A stretch of 64,000 nucleotides of DNA from Sneathiella chinensis (GCF_012720115.1 NZ_VNWN01000007.1:372001-436000), one strand, 5' to 3'. Numbered from the stretch's first letter, positions 25,455 to 35,320 are shown. The notes: generated by a model from the sequence alone, not told the origin. Translations and numbers: made by a program.

Positions 25455-26186
25455 ATGTCAGCAACATTTTCTGTCGCAGCGGCATTGGACATTAAAACAT
25501 CTGTTCAGAATGGCGGGGATATCACCAAATATCTTGAGGATCTTGCCGACGGCCTGAAGAATAATGACAGGCATCGTCCGGAAGGAGAGGCCAACCACTG
25601 GGCGTTGATCAACCGTGTGCTTGCCTATGCGGCCAGTGCCGAACAGCACATCTTCGAACAACAGGCCCGCATTCGCGAACTGGAGAACCTGTCCTCAACG
25701 GATGAATTGACCGGTCTGCACAACCGTCGCTCCCTGAAAGAATTTCTCGACCGCGAGATTTCCCTTGCCCGCCGCCACGGGAACGAAGGCATTGTCGCCT
25801 TTCTGGATATCGACCGGTTCAAGCAGATCAACGATACCTTTGGCCATGATGCCGGCGACAAGATGCTGCAGAAAATCGCCGAGGTTCTGGCGGCAAACCT
25901 GCGCGATACGGACTTCATCGCCCGTCTTGGCGGGGACGAGTTTGTGTTTGTCCTGACCAATGCCAACCAGAAGGACGGCTTCAATCGCGCCCGGCAAATT
26001 CAGGAAACCCTGTGTGACAGCACCGTCCAGCTTCGTGATGGCGACACCCCCCTGTCCGTCAGCATGGGCCTTGCCGCCTTTGACAGGGACAGCAGCTATG
26101 ACCGTGTCCTGCGGGCAGCGGACCTGAGCATGTACAAGAACAAGAGAGAACGCCGTCAGGCAGGTGCGGCCCGCGCCCTGCAATAG
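25455..26186 (+). CDS. GGDEF diguanylate cyclase
   Basis: A soluble 243-residue protein that should make cyclic di-GMP. The N-terminal 75 residues are helical with no known domain. The GGDEF domain begins at 'SSTDELTGLHNRRSL', with metal Asp in 'FLDIDRFKQINDTFGHDAGD', GGDEF at 159-163 and an I-site RDTD at 150-153, so catalysis and product inhibition should both be intact. ATG 25455 has AAGGAG 8 bases upstream. A sigma-54 promoter precedes it, implying control by an enhancer-binding protein. It converges on a class III nucleotidyl cyclase, placing two second-messenger genes side by side. Confidence 0.95.
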   Translation: MSATFSVAAALDIKTSVQNGGDITKYLEDLADGLKNNDRHRPEGEANHWALINRVLAYAASAEQHIFEQQARIRELENLSSTDELTGLHNRRSLKEFLDREISLARRHGNEGIVAFLDIDRFKQINDTFGHDAGDKMLQKIAEVLAANLRDTDFIARLGGDEFVFVLTNANQKDGFNRARQIQETLCDSTVQLRDGDTPLSVSMGLAAFDRDSSYDRVLRAADLSMYKNKRERRQAGAARALQ

Positions 26187-26209
26187 GGGCCCTGCCCCGA
26201 CCTGCCGGA

Positions 26210-27499
26210 TTAAAGGCAGGTATGCGCCTCAATCAGCAAGGCCGCTTGGGGGGAAAGCCCGAACAGCTCCTTCGGTTTCTCCACACCGCGCAAGACATGG
26301 TGGCCCAGCGGCTGCAGGATTTCCGTGCAGGTTCTGGCCCGCCGGGCAAACTCACCGGAAATCACAAAATCCCGCCCCAGCGCATCACACAGGCTTTCCA
26401 TGCGGCTGACCTCGTTCACGGCGGAACCGACCACGGTGAAATCCAGCCGGGTCTGGGACCCTACATTGCCGTACATCACCTCGCCCACATGCAGGGCCAC
26501 GTCCAGTTCCATACTGAGCAGCCCCTTCGCCTGACGCTCCAGATTAAGTTCCTTGATCCGGGACAGCATTTCAATCGCCGATAACAGGGCCGTCCGGCAG
26601 ATATCCTCCTCCTCGTCCGGCCGCATGGGGAACGTGGCCAGCATGCCATCCCCCATGAATTTCAGAATCTCGCCGCCCGCCCGCTCAATGGGATCGGCCA
26701 TGCGCTCCAGATACTCATCCAGGGTAAACATGATATCGGACTGGTTGATCCGGTCCGACAACACCGTAAACCCCCGAAGGTCGGCAAAGACCAGCACTGC
26801 GTCGATGCTGTCGGCGGCGCCCCGCTGGATATTCCCGGACAGCACCTTGCGGGACGTTCCCCGCCCCACATAGGTTTGCAGCACGGTTTCCGCCATATCG
26901 AAAGAGGCAATCCCCTTGATAGCCAGCCCCAGCAATGGAACGGCCTTGCCCAGCAGAGCAAAATCACGCTCGGTAAAGCCACCGGGCTTGCAGGTCGCCC
27001 ACGAGGTGATCAGGCCTGTGGCGTTCTCGGGAAGAAGATTTTCGTGGCTCCAGCCAAAATCGAAAATCCGGGCGAACCAGTCGGTCAGCCCCTCGTCCCG
27101 GAATTCCACCAGAACAGGGAAATCAAGATCACTGTCTTTTTGCAGCGGGCGGTGCAGGAAATAAGTGTTGTTGGACAGCATGTAGAAGAACGGACTGGCG
27201 AACCAACCCTCCCCCGGCTCGTCCGAATGCAGGATATTGGTACTGAGGACCGTTCCTTCCGACTTGCGCCACGTATACATGAAGGCACTGACCTGCGGAT
27301 GAATGGCACTCAGCGCGATATTGGCCCGCTGTATCCGCACATCCAGCGCCTCAAGACGCTCGCAAAACTGGGCCAGAAGATCCGCAAGGGGCAGACCGGA
27401 AAGACCCGCTTCCATCAGCCAGTCAAAGAATTCCTCTTCCGGGGTTTGTGCAGGCAGGTGCTTACATTCCTGTTCAGTCTTGATCGTCTGCGAACCCAT
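26210..27499 (-). CDS. Class III adenylate/guanylate cyclase
   Basis: A 429-residue soluble protein. Residues 25-205 are an uncharacterised sensor-like region. The C-terminal cyclase domain has the two metal aspartates (Asp240 in 'VFADLRGFTVLSDR', Asp284 in 'ILKFMGDGMLATF'), the base-selecting Lys280, 'VALHVGEVMYGNVGS' and the transition-state Asn/Arg in 'VVGSAVNEVSRMESLC'. The Lys suggests ATP and thus cAMP. ATG 27499 is chosen for the GAGGTGG Shine-Dalgarno. The gene is convergent with the diguanylate cyclase and divergent from the aldehyde dehydrogenase gene. Confidence 0.92.
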   Translation of the reverse strand: MGSQTIKTEQECKHLPAQTPEEEFFDWLMEAGLSGLPLADLLAQFCERLEALDVRIQRANIALSAIHPQVSAFMYTWRKSEGTVLSTNILHSDEPGEGWFASPFFYMLSNNTYFLHRPLQKDSDLDFPVLVEFRDEGLTDWFARIFDFGWSHENLLPENATGLITSWATCKPGGFTERDFALLGKAVPLLGLAIKGIASFDMAETVLQTYVGRGTSRKVLSGNIQRGAADSIDAVLVFADLRGFTVLSDRINQSDIMFTLDEYLERMADPIERAGGEILKFMGDGMLATFPMRPDEEEDICRTALLSAIEMLSRIKELNLERQAKGLLSMELDVALHVGEVMYGNVGSQTRLDFTVVGSAVNEVSRMESLCDALGRDFVISGEFARRARTCTEILQPLGHHVLRGVEKPKELFGLSPQAALLIEAHTCL

Positions 27500-27562
27500 T
27501 ACCACCTCACTACCAGTCACTCGCCTAAAAGCATATAGTAACAACACAGGTGATTAGAAGGC

Positions 27563-27590
27563 TTGACAGAGCACGAGCATCAAATAAAAA
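27563..27590 (+). promoter_or_regulatory. Probable promoter for the aldehyde dehydrogenase gene
   Basis: Consensus TTGACA at 27563-27568 with TAAAAA 16 bases on (27585-27590), 109 bases before the ATG. The -10 is weak. Confidence 0.4.
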
Positions 27591-27698
27591 CTGTTCGATA
27601 TCAAACAATATAAACAGGTCCTGGAGGTAGCCCGGCACATGGTTCGGGCCTGGACGGCGCAAACGGGTAAGGCAAACCACCCGGATAAAGAGGAAACA

Positions 27699-29174
27699 AT
27701 GGCTCAAGAGTTAAAGAAATACTGGCAGAACTATATCGACGGTCAGTGGGTTGACGGTGTGGACGGTGAGCGTATTGCCATCGAGAACCCGGCAACGGCT
27801 GAACATATCGCCGATGTCGCCCGCGCCACACAGGCCGATGTGGATCTGGCCGTTGCGGCCGCCCGGCGCTGCTACAACTCGCGCGAGCTGTACAACATGC
27901 GCCCGACCAACCGGGGCATCCTGATGTTCGAAATTGCCCGCCACCTGACCGAAATGGCGGACGAGATTGCCCTTGCGGAATGCCTCGACAACGGCAAGAC
28001 CCTGACAGGCGGCCGCAACGAGGCCCTCGCGGCGGCGCGTTACTTCACCTATTACGGCGGCCTTGCCGATAAACTGGAAGGCCGGATGATCCCGCTGGGT
28101 GCGGATTATGTGGATTACACGATCCCCTCCCCGTTCGGGGTTTCCGCCCAGATCGTTCCGTGGAACTTCCCCCTTCAGATTGCCGCCCGGTCCGTGGCCT
28201 GCGCCCTTGCGACGGCCAACACTGTGGTCCTGAAATCCCCGGAACTGTCACCGCTGTCCACCTATTTCATCGCCGAGGCCTGTCACCGGGCCGGTGTTCC
28301 AAAGGGGGCGGTCAACATCCTGTGCGGATTCGGCCATGATTGCGGCGCCTATCTTTCCGCCCACCCGGATGTGGATCACATCGTTTTCACCGGTTCACTG
28401 AAAACCGGACAGAGCATCCTTCGGGCGGCGGCGGAACGGGTCCTGCCTTGCGTTATGGAACTTGGCGGAAAATCCGCCGGCATCCTGTTCAAGGACGCCG
28501 ATGTGGATCAGGCCATCAATTCCTCAGCGGCCGGTATCTTCAGCAATGCCGGTCAGGTTTGTTCAGCCCAGTCCCGGCTGATCGTGCCCACCTCCCTGCA
28601 TGATCAGGTGATCGAGAAACTGGTGGCCAAGGTGGCGTCCCTGTCCATTGGCCCCGGCATCGAGGAACACAACATCACGCCTGTGATCTCGGGTCCGCAA
28701 GCCGACAAGATCGACGGCATGTGTCTGGCCGCCCTTCAGGCCGGTGCGGAAGCCGCAACCGGCGGCGGACGGGCGGAAGGCATGGCCGGTCACTTCATCA
28801 AGCCGACCGTCTTCACCAACCTGACCCCGGACATGACCATCGCCCGCGAGGAAGTCTTCGGGCCGGTCCTCTCGATCCTGACCTATGACGACCCGGAAGA
28901 AGCCCTCACCATTGCCAACGGCACCGATTATGGCCTTTGCGCCGGGGTCTATACCCGCGATCTGGCCACGGCCCATTGGGCTGCGGACCGCCTTGTGGCC
29001 GGGCAGGTTTTCGTCAATGAATGGTTTGCGGGGGGTATCGAAACCCCGTTTGGCGGGACAAAGCGATCCGGCTATGGCCGTGAAAAAGGACAAGAAGCCT
29101 TGCTTAATTACGTCCAAACGAAGAATGTAGGCATTCGCATTACAGACGGCGGCGGCGGTCGCCCGGGCGGTTGA
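27699..29174 (+). CDS. NAD(P)-dependent aldehyde dehydrogenase
   Basis: A 491-residue ALDH-superfamily enzyme oxidising an aldehyde to the acid. It has 'VPWNFPLQIA' with the oxyanion Asn, 'FTGSLKTGQSIL', the catalytic Glu in 'MELGGKSAGI', the catalytic Cys in 'SNAGQVCSAQSRL' and 'EEVFGPVLSI'. It is closest in feel to betaine-aldehyde/gamma-aminobutyraldehyde types, but the substrate is open. ATG 27699 has GAGGA 5 bases upstream. A RidA gene follows by 47 bases, which fits amine or amino-acid breakdown generating reactive imines. Confidence 0.93.
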   Translation: MAQELKKYWQNYIDGQWVDGVDGERIAIENPATAEHIADVARATQADVDLAVAAARRCYNSRELYNMRPTNRGILMFEIARHLTEMADEIALAECLDNGKTLTGGRNEALAAARYFTYYGGLADKLEGRMIPLGADYVDYTIPSPFGVSAQIVPWNFPLQIAARSVACALATANTVVLKSPELSPLSTYFIAEACHRAGVPKGAVNILCGFGHDCGAYLSAHPDVDHIVFTGSLKTGQSILRAAAERVLPCVMELGGKSAGILFKDADVDQAINSSAAGIFSNAGQVCSAQSRLIVPTSLHDQVIEKLVAKVASLSIGPGIEEHNITPVISGPQADKIDGMCLAALQAGAEAATGGGRAEGMAGHFIKPTVFTNLTPDMTIAREEVFGPVLSILTYDDPEEALTIANGTDYGLCAGVYTRDLATAHWAADRLVAGQVFVNEWFAGGIETPFGGTKRSGYGREKGQEALLNYVQTKNVGIRITDGGGGRPGG

Positions 29175-29221
29175 TCCAAACCGCCCCATACAGGACAAGA
29201 CAATAAAAGGACGGAAAATAC

Positions 29222-29689
29222 ATGACAGGAACAATCGACGCACGCCTTGCCGAACTCGGCATTGACCTGCCGGAAGCTGCGGCCCCGGCCGCCAATTACG
29301 TCCCCTATGTGGTATCCGGCAATCTGGTCTATGTTTCCGGGCAGGTTCCGGTTGTGAACGGCCAGATCGGGTATCAGGGCAAGGTTGGCGCCGAATACAC
29401 CACCGAGGAAGGCGCCGAAGTCGCCCGTGTTTGCGGCCTGAACATCATCGCACAGGTCAAGGCGGCCTGCGGCGGCGATCTGGACCGGGTCCAGCGGGTT
29501 GTCAAGCTGGGCGGTTTTGTGAACTGCGTGGACGGCTTTGCCGAACAGCCTGTTGTCATCAACGGCGCGTCCGACCTGATGGTTGAGGTATTCGGTGACA
29601 AGGGCCGTCATGCCCGCTTTGCCGTTGGCACCAACGCCCTTCCCCGAAATGCCGCAGTCGAGATTGACGCCGTTGTCGAAATCCGCTGA
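29222..29689 (+). CDS. RidA family protein
   Basis: A 155-residue protein of the RidA/YjgF group with the N-terminal extension of the longer subgroup ('ARLAELGIDLPEAAAPAANYVPYVVSG'). 'YVSGQVPVVNGQIGYQGKVG' and 'VKLGGFVNCVDGFAEQPVVINGASDL' follow, and the C-terminus is 'GRHARFAVGTNALPRNAAVEIDAVVEI'. The conserved Arg that binds the substrate carboxylate in RidA appears as 'PRNAAVEID'. RidA proteins deaminate reactive enamines/imines. AAAAGGACGG precedes the ATG. Confidence 0.92.
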   Translation: MTGTIDARLAELGIDLPEAAAPAANYVPYVVSGNLVYVSGQVPVVNGQIGYQGKVGAEYTTEEGAEVARVCGLNIIAQVKAACGGDLDRVQRVVKLGGFVNCVDGFAEQPVVINGASDLMVEVFGDKGRHARFAVGTNALPRNAAVEIDAVVEIR

Positions 29690-30467
29690 GCCAAAGGCGC
29701 CGGGCTGGCTGACAAGCCAGCCCATCGCCCATCGCGGCCTGCATGACAGCGCCGCCGGCATTGCCGAAAACAGCCTGTCCGCCTTTCGGCAGGCCATGCA
29801 GGCGGGATTGCCCATCGAACTGGATGTGCATCTGTCAGCGGACGGTCTTCCCGTGGTTTTCCATGATGATACCCTGATCCGCATGACCGGTGACCCCCGG
29901 GCTGTCAAACAGGTGTCCTTTGCCGAGCTAACCGCCCTGAAACTGGACAGCGGGCCGGACACCCTGCCCGGCCTGATGGAAGTCCTGCAGGTGGTGAACG
30001 GCACCGTGCCGCTGGTGATTGAACTGAAACACGACCCGGAAGGGCCGGATCGCCTGTCGCAAACCGTTCATGAGGCCCTGACCGGCTATGGCGGGGATTT
30101 CTCGATCCAGAGTTTCGATCCGTGGATCCTGCAATGGTTCCGCCTGAACGCGCCGCACATCATTCGCGGGCAACTGGCCATGAAGTCGCCGCCCAAGAAA
30201 ATGCCCCTGCACCGGAAATTCATGATGGGGCAGATGCTGTTCAACAGAATGAGCGCGCCGCACTATATCGGTTATGATGTCCGGGACGTGCACAGTTGGC
30301 CCGTCCGTCGCGTCCGGCGTCGGAACATCCCGGCACTGGCCTGGACCGTCACCCGTCAGGATCAGCTTGATCATGCCCGCAAACATGCCGACAATGTGAT
30401 CTTTGAAACCCTGACGCCGGACCTTGTCAGAAAACCGGGCTGTTCCCCCAAAAGCAAGAGCCCATGA
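29649..30467 (+). CDS. Glycerophosphodiester phosphodiesterase family protein
   Basis: A 272-residue TIM-barrel phosphodiesterase that releases glycerol-3-phosphate from glycerophosphodiesters. 'IAHRGLHDSAAGIAENSLSAF' carries the first His-Arg and Glu, 'IELDVHLSADGLPVVFHDDTL' the metal ligands and second His, and 'LVIELKHD' the next acidic residue. No signal peptide is seen, so it is cytoplasmic. The start is uncertain: ATG 29649 overlaps ridA by 41 bases, and TTG codons at 29664 and 29673 are alternatives. Its stop overlaps the following ATG. Confidence 0.9.
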   Translation: MPQSRLTPLSKSAEPKAPGWLTSQPIAHRGLHDSAAGIAENSLSAFRQAMQAGLPIELDVHLSADGLPVVFHDDTLIRMTGDPRAVKQVSFAELTALKLDSGPDTLPGLMEVLQVVNGTVPLVIELKHDPEGPDRLSQTVHEALTGYGGDFSIQSFDPWILQWFRLNAPHIIRGQLAMKSPPKKMPLHRKFMMGQMLFNRMSAPHYIGYDVRDVHSWPVRRVRRRNIPALAWTVTRQDQLDHARKHADNVIFETLTPDLVRKPGCSPKSKSP

Positions 30468-31615
30468 CCGTGTCCTATACCCTCAGCACCCTGAACGCCA
30501 TTTCCGAACTGGACGAACAGGACTGGAACGGATGCCTGTCCGACGACCATCCCTTTGTTTCCCACGCCTTCCTGAAGGCGCTTGAAGAAAGCGGATCAGC
30601 CACGGCAGAGACGGGCTGGATGCCCTATCATCTTGTGCTCCGGCGGGACGCGGATCAATCCGTGGCAGGCGTCGCCCCCCTGTATGTGAAGGGTCACAGT
30701 CAGGGGGAATATGTCTTCGACCACAGTTGGGCCCATGCCTATGAGCGGGCTGGCGGGCGCTATTACCCCAAACTGCAACTGTCTGTCCCGTTCTCGCCGG
30801 TGACCGGCCCCCGTTTCCTTGTGCCCAAGGGGCCGGACGAAGCGGAACGAAAGGCGTTGCTGGCCTCTGGCGCCAAACAGATTGCGATCAAGCTGGGCCT
30901 GTCCTCCGTGCATGCTACCTTCCTTCGCGAGGAGGATCTGGCCGCCGCCCGGGAACTGGGCTACCTGATCCGCACGGGCGAACAGTTTCACTGGGTCAAC
31001 GAGGGGTATGAGAATTTTGACGACTTTCTGACCGCCCTGTCCTCGCGCAAGCGAAAGGCCATCCGAAAAGAACGGCGGGAGGCCAACGAACAGGGGCTGG
31101 AATTCGAAACCCTGAGCGGCGACCAGATCACCCCCCTGCATTGGGACGCGTTTTTCTCGTTCTATATGGATACGGGCAGCCGGAAATGGGGCACGCCGTA
31201 CCTGACGCGGGCCTTCTTTGACCAGATTGGCGAGACACTGGGCGATCAGATTGTCCTGTTCATGGTCAAGAATGCGGGCCGCTACATTGCCGGGGCCCTC
31301 AACTTCCAAAGCCGGGATTGCCTGTATGGGCGTTATTGGGGGTGCACCGAGGATCATAAATTCCTGCATTTTGAAACCTGCTACTACCGCGCGATCGACT
31401 ATGCCATCGCCCACGGGATCAACCGGGTCGAGGCCGGGGCGCAAGGCCCGCACAAACTGGCGCGCGGCTATTTGCCGACCAGGACATTCTCGGCACACTG
31501 GATGCAGGACCCCGGATTTCACGACGCGGTCGCCGAATTCCTGAAAGCGGAAACCCGCGATATGGACGCGGAAATCCAGTACATGAACCGCTTTACCCCG
31601 TTTAAAAAGACCTGA
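30464..31615 (+). CDS. FemAB/GNAT-like protein (COG3146, DUF482)
   Basis: A 383-residue protein of the COG3146 family, often annotated as a peptidoglycan-biosynthesis or GNAT acyltransferase. Characteristic segments are 'DDHPFVSHAFLKALEESG', 'YVFDHSWAHAYERAGGRYYPKLQLSVPFSPVTGPRF' (read as two short blocks), 'SSRKRKAIRKERREA' and 'LYGRYWGC...HFETCYY'. The substrate has not been established for the family. It overlaps the preceding gene by 4 bases (ATGA), so it is translationally coupled to the phosphodiesterase. Confidence 0.87.
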   Translation: MTVSYTLSTLNAISELDEQDWNGCLSDDHPFVSHAFLKALEESGSATAETGWMPYHLVLRRDADQSVAGVAPLYVKGHSQGEYVFDHSWAHAYERAGGRYYPKLQLSVPFSPVTGPRFLVPKGPDEAERKALLASGAKQIAIKLGLSSVHATFLREEDLAAARELGYLIRTGEQFHWVNEGYENFDDFLTALSSRKRKAIRKERREANEQGLEFETLSGDQITPLHWDAFFSFYMDTGSRKWGTPYLTRAFFDQIGETLGDQIVLFMVKNAGRYIAGALNFQSRDCLYGRYWGCTEDHKFLHFETCYYRAIDYAIAHGINRVEAGAQGPHKLARGYLPTRTFSAHWMQDPGFHDAVAEFLKAETRDMDAEIQYMNRFTPFKKT

Positions 31616-31659
31616 CCCACCCGCCATATTCGGGACTTGTGGATTAGCTCCATATTACA

Positions 31660-31687
31660 TTGCCATTTCTCCAAAACCGTGTATTCT
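31660..31687 (+). promoter_or_regulatory. Probable promoter of the ferritin-like gene
   Basis: TTGCCA (31660-31665) and TATTCT (31682-31687) are spaced by 16 bases; transcription would start near 31695, at the edge of a 16-bp palindrome. Confidence 0.45.
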
Positions 31688-31694
31688 AATCTTT

Positions 31695-31710
31695 ACGTTT
31701 ACGTAAACGT
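31695..31710. promoter_or_regulatory. 16-bp perfect palindrome, candidate repressor operator
   Basis: ACGTTTACGTAAACGT is its own reverse complement. It sits at the predicted start site of the diiron-protein gene, where a bound repressor would block transcription. The ACGTAAA core is like sites recalled for MerR-family LiuR or TetR-type regulators of acyl-CoA catabolism; that link is from memory and unverified. Confidence 0.6.
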
Positions 31711-31759
31711 CACGCGATAAGAGGCGACAAACGCCCATATCAAATGGAGAAACGTCCTC

Positions 31760-32881
31760 ATGACTGATCATATCAATCACGACCCCATCTATAATGCGGT
31801 GGCCTCCGATGACTTTCCGGCCATGCTTGATCCGGCCCGCTACGGAACCCGCACCAGTGCCTTCGACCAGATCATTTCAGCAACCCACGACCATTTCTGG
31901 GACCCGCTGGACACGGCCTATATCGATTTTTCAACGCCGTTTGACATCAATAACGAAATGATCATGCCTCGGGAAACCTTCCCCGAGCTTCTCAGCGCCG
32001 TGGCCGACCGGCTGGATGAGGGGCAGCAGATCAAGCTGGCCAATGAAAGTACCCGCTGGAGCCTGTCCAGCATCCTGCACGGCGAACAGGGCGCCCTGTC
32101 CCTGAGCGCCAGCCTGTGCCACATCCTGCTGGACCCGGGCGCGCAGGAATATGCGTCGAACCAGACCCGCGAGGAAGCGCGCCACGTCACCGCCTTCAGC
32201 CGCTATATCCAGACCCGGTGGGGCAGCCCCTACCCTGTGGGCGAAAGCCTTGGCGGCCTGCTTCAGGAACTGGTCGGCGCAGAGGAGGTCTACAAGAAAC
32301 TGGTGGGTATGCAGATGCTGGTGGAAGGGTTGGCCATGGGGGCGTTCGCCAGCTTCCATTCCAAAACCAATGATCCGCTGCTCAAGCGCCTGACCCAGCT
32401 TGTCATGACCGACGAGGCCTTCCATCACAAGTTCGGCAAGATCTGGGCCGATCGGACCATTCCAAAACTGTCCCGCGAGGAACATGACCGGGTTGAGGAC
32501 TGGGCAGCAAAATGCTTTGAAACCGTCCTGTTCAACCTGATCAACATTCGCCAGAAACAATCCATCTACGCCCAGTTCGGGCTGGAATGGGAATGGGTTC
32601 GTGATGCCTGCCGCGAGGTTTTTACCGATGCGGACCGGCGCGAGGCGCTGAAAGAATCCACCAACATCTTCCGGGTTCTGGTGAAAACCCTGCTGAAATC
32701 AGGGATCATCACGGACCGCACCCGTCCGCTCTACTCTCACTGGATCGATATGGACGAAATCGACGGCGAGAGCGAGGACATGGTCGGATACGCCATCGCC
32801 GACGAGGGCATCGCCTATCTGAAAGACATCAACCAGAATCGCAAGATCATCGGTCAGAAGCCGATCTCTGCTGCCGGATAA
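31760..32881 (+). CDS. Ferritin-like diiron protein
   Basis: A 373-residue helical protein with a complete diiron ligand set in the order E, ExxH, E, ExxH: Glu109 ('HGEQGA'), Glu139/His142 ('TREEARH'), Glu189 ('LVEGLA') and Glu219/His222 ('TDEAFHH'). This arrangement is that of ribonucleotide reductase R2-like and other ferritin-like oxidases/oxygenases. I cannot name the substrate. GGAG lies 10 bases upstream of the ATG. A promoter with a 16-bp palindrome at its start site precedes it, so expression is probably inducible. The gene is monocistronic and ends at a bidirectional terminator shared with clpA. Confidence 0.85.
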   Translation: MTDHINHDPIYNAVASDDFPAMLDPARYGTRTSAFDQIISATHDHFWDPLDTAYIDFSTPFDINNEMIMPRETFPELLSAVADRLDEGQQIKLANESTRWSLSSILHGEQGALSLSASLCHILLDPGAQEYASNQTREEARHVTAFSRYIQTRWGSPYPVGESLGGLLQELVGAEEVYKKLVGMQMLVEGLAMGAFASFHSKTNDPLLKRLTQLVMTDEAFHHKFGKIWADRTIPKLSREEHDRVEDWAAKCFETVLFNLINIRQKQSIYAQFGLEWEWVRDACREVFTDADRREALKESTNIFRVLVKTLLKSGIITDRTRPLYSHWIDMDEIDGESEDMVGYAIADEGIAYLKDINQNRKIIGQKPISAAG

Positions 32882-32905
32882 TCCGGCTGCACAGCGCGAA
32901 AACAG

Positions 32906-32937
32906 AAAAGGCGGTCCCATTGGACCCGCCTTTTTTT
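32906..32937. terminator. Bidirectional terminator between the diiron gene and clpA
   Basis: AAAAGGCGG-TCC pairs with GGA-C-CCGCCTTTT, a stem with one bulged C and a T-run on the plus strand and T-run from the A bases on the minus strand. It serves both converging genes. Confidence 0.85.
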
Positions 32938-32962
32938 ATTGGTATCAGGAAAAGGATCAGGA

Positions 32963-35320
32963 TCAGACTGTTTCGCTATCCTTGCTTTTCCCTTTTTTGG
33001 TTTTCCCGCCATCGGCTTTTTCCGGTTCGGCACCGCCCGCGGTGCTTTCGATATCGAAGGTCAGTTCGCCCTTCTTCAGGCCGATATTCACATGGCCGCC
33101 CTTGACCAGTTTTCCGAACAGAAGTTCCTCAGACAGGGGTTTCTTGATGGTCTCCTGAATGACACGGGCCAGTGGCCGGGCGCCATTATGGACATCATAT
33201 CCCTTCTCGGCCAGCCACGAGGCCGCCGCATCGGTCAGGGACAGGGTGACATTCCGGTCCTCAAGCTGGGTTTCCAGTTGCAGGATGAATTTCTCGACCA
33301 CCCGTGAGACCACTTCCGGCGGCAACGGGGCAAAGGGAATGACACTGTCGAGACGGTTGCGGAATTCCGGTGTAAAGAGACGCTTGATCGCCTCTTCATC
33401 CTCACCTTCCCGAAGACCGCTGCCAAACCCGATGGCCTGCTTGCTCATCTCCTGGGCCCCGGCGTTGGTGGTCATGATCAGCACCACGTTGCGGAAATCC
33501 ACCTGCTTGCCGTTATGATCGGTCAGCTTGCCATGATCCATGACCTGCAACAGGATGTTGAACAGGTCCGGGTGGGCCTTTTCAATTTCATCCAGCAGCA
33601 AAACCGCATGGGGCTGCTTGTCGATGGCATCGGTCAGCAGTCCGCCCTGATCATACCCCACATATCCCGGAGGCGCGCCAATCAGGCGGCTGACCGTGTG
33701 GCGTTCCATATATTCGGACATGTCGAAACGGACCAGTTCCACCCCCAGAATGGACGCCAACTGGCGGGAGACTTCCGTCTTACCCACCCCGGTCGGCCCT
33801 GAGAACAGATAGGAGCCAATGGGTTTTTCCGGCTCGCGCAGGCCAGCACGGGCCAGCTTGATAGAGCTTGCCAGCGCCTCGATCGCCTGATCCTGACCAA
33901 AGACAACCCGTTTCAGGTCTACATCCAGCTTGCGCAGGTTCTCGGTATCTTCCTTGGATACGGATTTGGGGGGGATGCGGGCAATCTTGGCAACCGTTTC
34001 CTCCACATCCTTGACGCCGATGGTTTTCTTGCGGCGGCTTTCCGGTTTCAGAAGCTGGGCCGCGCCCACCTCGTCGATCACGTCAATGGCCTTGTCCGGC
34101 AATTTCCGGTCATTGATATAGCGGGCGGACAGTTCCACCGCACTTTTCAGCGCATCCGCCGTGTAACGGATGTTGTGATATTCCTCGAAATACGGCTTCA
34201 AGCCCTTCAGAATCTTGACCGCGTCCGGGATGCTGGGTTCGTTCACATCGATTTTCTGGAACCGGCGCAGCAACGCCCGATCCTTCTCAAAGTGGCTGCG
34301 GAACTCCTTGTAAGTCGTTGATCCAACGCATCTTATGGCACCACTCGCCAGCGCGGGCTTCAACAGGTTGGACGCATCCATCGCACCGCCACTTGTGGCC
34401 CCCGCCCCGATAATGGTGTGGATTTCATCAATAAACAGGATGGCATTGTCCATGGCCTCCAGTTCCGAGATGACCGCTTTCAGGCGTTCCTCGAAATCCC
34501 CCCGGTACCGGGTTCCGGCCAGCAAGGAGCCCATATCCAGTGAATAAATCACCGAAGACAGCAGCACCTGCGGCACCTCGCCATTGACGATCCGGCGGGC
34601 CAACCCCTCGGCGATGGCGGTCTTGCCAACGCCGGGGTCCCCCACGTAAAGCGGGTTGTTCTTGGACCGGCGGCAGAGGATCTGAATGGTGCGATCCACC
34701 TCGTCCTGCCGACCGATCAGCGGATCGATCTTTCCCTTGGCTGCCTTTTCGTTCAGGTTGACGCAATAGGCCTCCAACGCTTCGGAAGAGGTCGGATGCT
34801 CTTCTTCAGAGGTGTTTTCCTCCGCCTCGGACTTAAATTCAGAGTCCGTACCGCGCACGACCCGCGTCGTGCTCTTGCCCGGCGCCTTGGCGACCCCGTG
34901 GCTGATATAACTGATGGCATCCAGCCGGGTCATCTCCTGCTTTTGCAGGAAATAGGCGGCATGGCTTTCCCGTTCCGAGAAAATGGCGACCAGAACATTG
35001 GCCCCCGTCACCTCTTCCCGGCCAGAGCTTTCCACATTGATCAGGGCGCGCTGTACCACCCGCTGAAAAGACAGGGTTGGTCGCGCCTCGACGAAAGCGT
35101 CCAGAACCAGATCATCCAGTTCATCGGTGATAAACTCATCAAGATCCTTGCGCAGGATGTCCAGGTCCACATTGCACGCCCGCATTACGGACGCCGCATC
35201 CTGATCTTCTGTCAGGGCGAACAGCAAGTGTTCCAGCATGGCGAATTCGTGGCGTCTGGAGGTTGCCAGAGCCATGGCCCGATGCAGGCTTTCCTCTAGT
35301 GAGTTTGAAAATCCAGGCAC
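32963..35320 (-). CDS. clpA: ATP-dependent Clp protease ATP-binding subunit ClpA
   Basis: ClpA is the AAA+ unfoldase that feeds ClpP, with ClpS as N-end-rule adaptor. The 785-residue protein has the N-domain repeats ('[26 protein letters not shown]'), D1 Walker A '[13 protein letters not shown]' with '[18 protein letters not shown]', and D2 Walker A '[13 protein letters not shown]' with the 'IGFG'-type ClpP loop ('[10 protein letters not shown]'). The C-terminus is Lys/Glu-rich. The GTG at 35320 is chosen because the canonical ClpA N-terminus starts there and GGAGAAGGA precedes it; the ATG 21 bases upstream is a longer, less likely start. The GTG overlaps the clpS stop (TAGTG). Confidence 0.97.
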   Translation of the reverse strand: MPGFSNSLEESLHRAMALATSRRHEFAMLEHLLFALTEDQDAASVMRACNVDLDILRKDLDEFITDELDDLVLDAFVEARPTLSFQRVVQRALINVESSGREEVTGANVLVAIFSERESHAAYFLQKQEMTRLDAISYISHGVAKAPGKSTTRVVRGTDSEFKSEAEENTSEEEHPTSSEALEAYCVNLNEKAAKGKIDPLIGRQDEVDRTIQILCRRSKNNPLYVGDPGVGKTAIAEGLARRIVNGEVPQVLLSSVIYSLDMGSLLAGTRYRGDFEERLKAVISELEAMDNAILFIDEIHTIIGAGATSGGAMDASNLLKPALASGAIRCVGSTTYKEFRSHFEKDRALLRRFQKIDVNEPSIPDAVKILKGLKPYFEEYHNIRYTADALKSAVELSARYINDRKLPDKAIDVIDEVGAAQLLKPESRRKKTIGVKDVEETVAKIARIPPKSVSKEDTENLRKLDVDLKRVVFGQDQAIEALASSIKLARAGLREPEKPIGSYLFSGPTGVGKTEVSRQLASILGVELVRFDMSEYMERHTVSRLIGAPPGYVGYDQGGLLTDAIDKQPHAVLLLDEIEKAHPDLFNILLQVMDHGKLTDHNGKQVDFRNVVLIMTTNAGAQEMSKQAIGFGSGLREGEDEEAIKRLFTPEFRNRLDSVIPFAPLPPEVVSRVVEKFILQLETQLEDRNVTLSLTDAAASWLAEKGYDVHNGARPLARVIQETIKKPLSEELLFGKLVKGGHVNIGLKKGELTFDIESTAGGAEPEKADGGKTKKGKSKDSETV

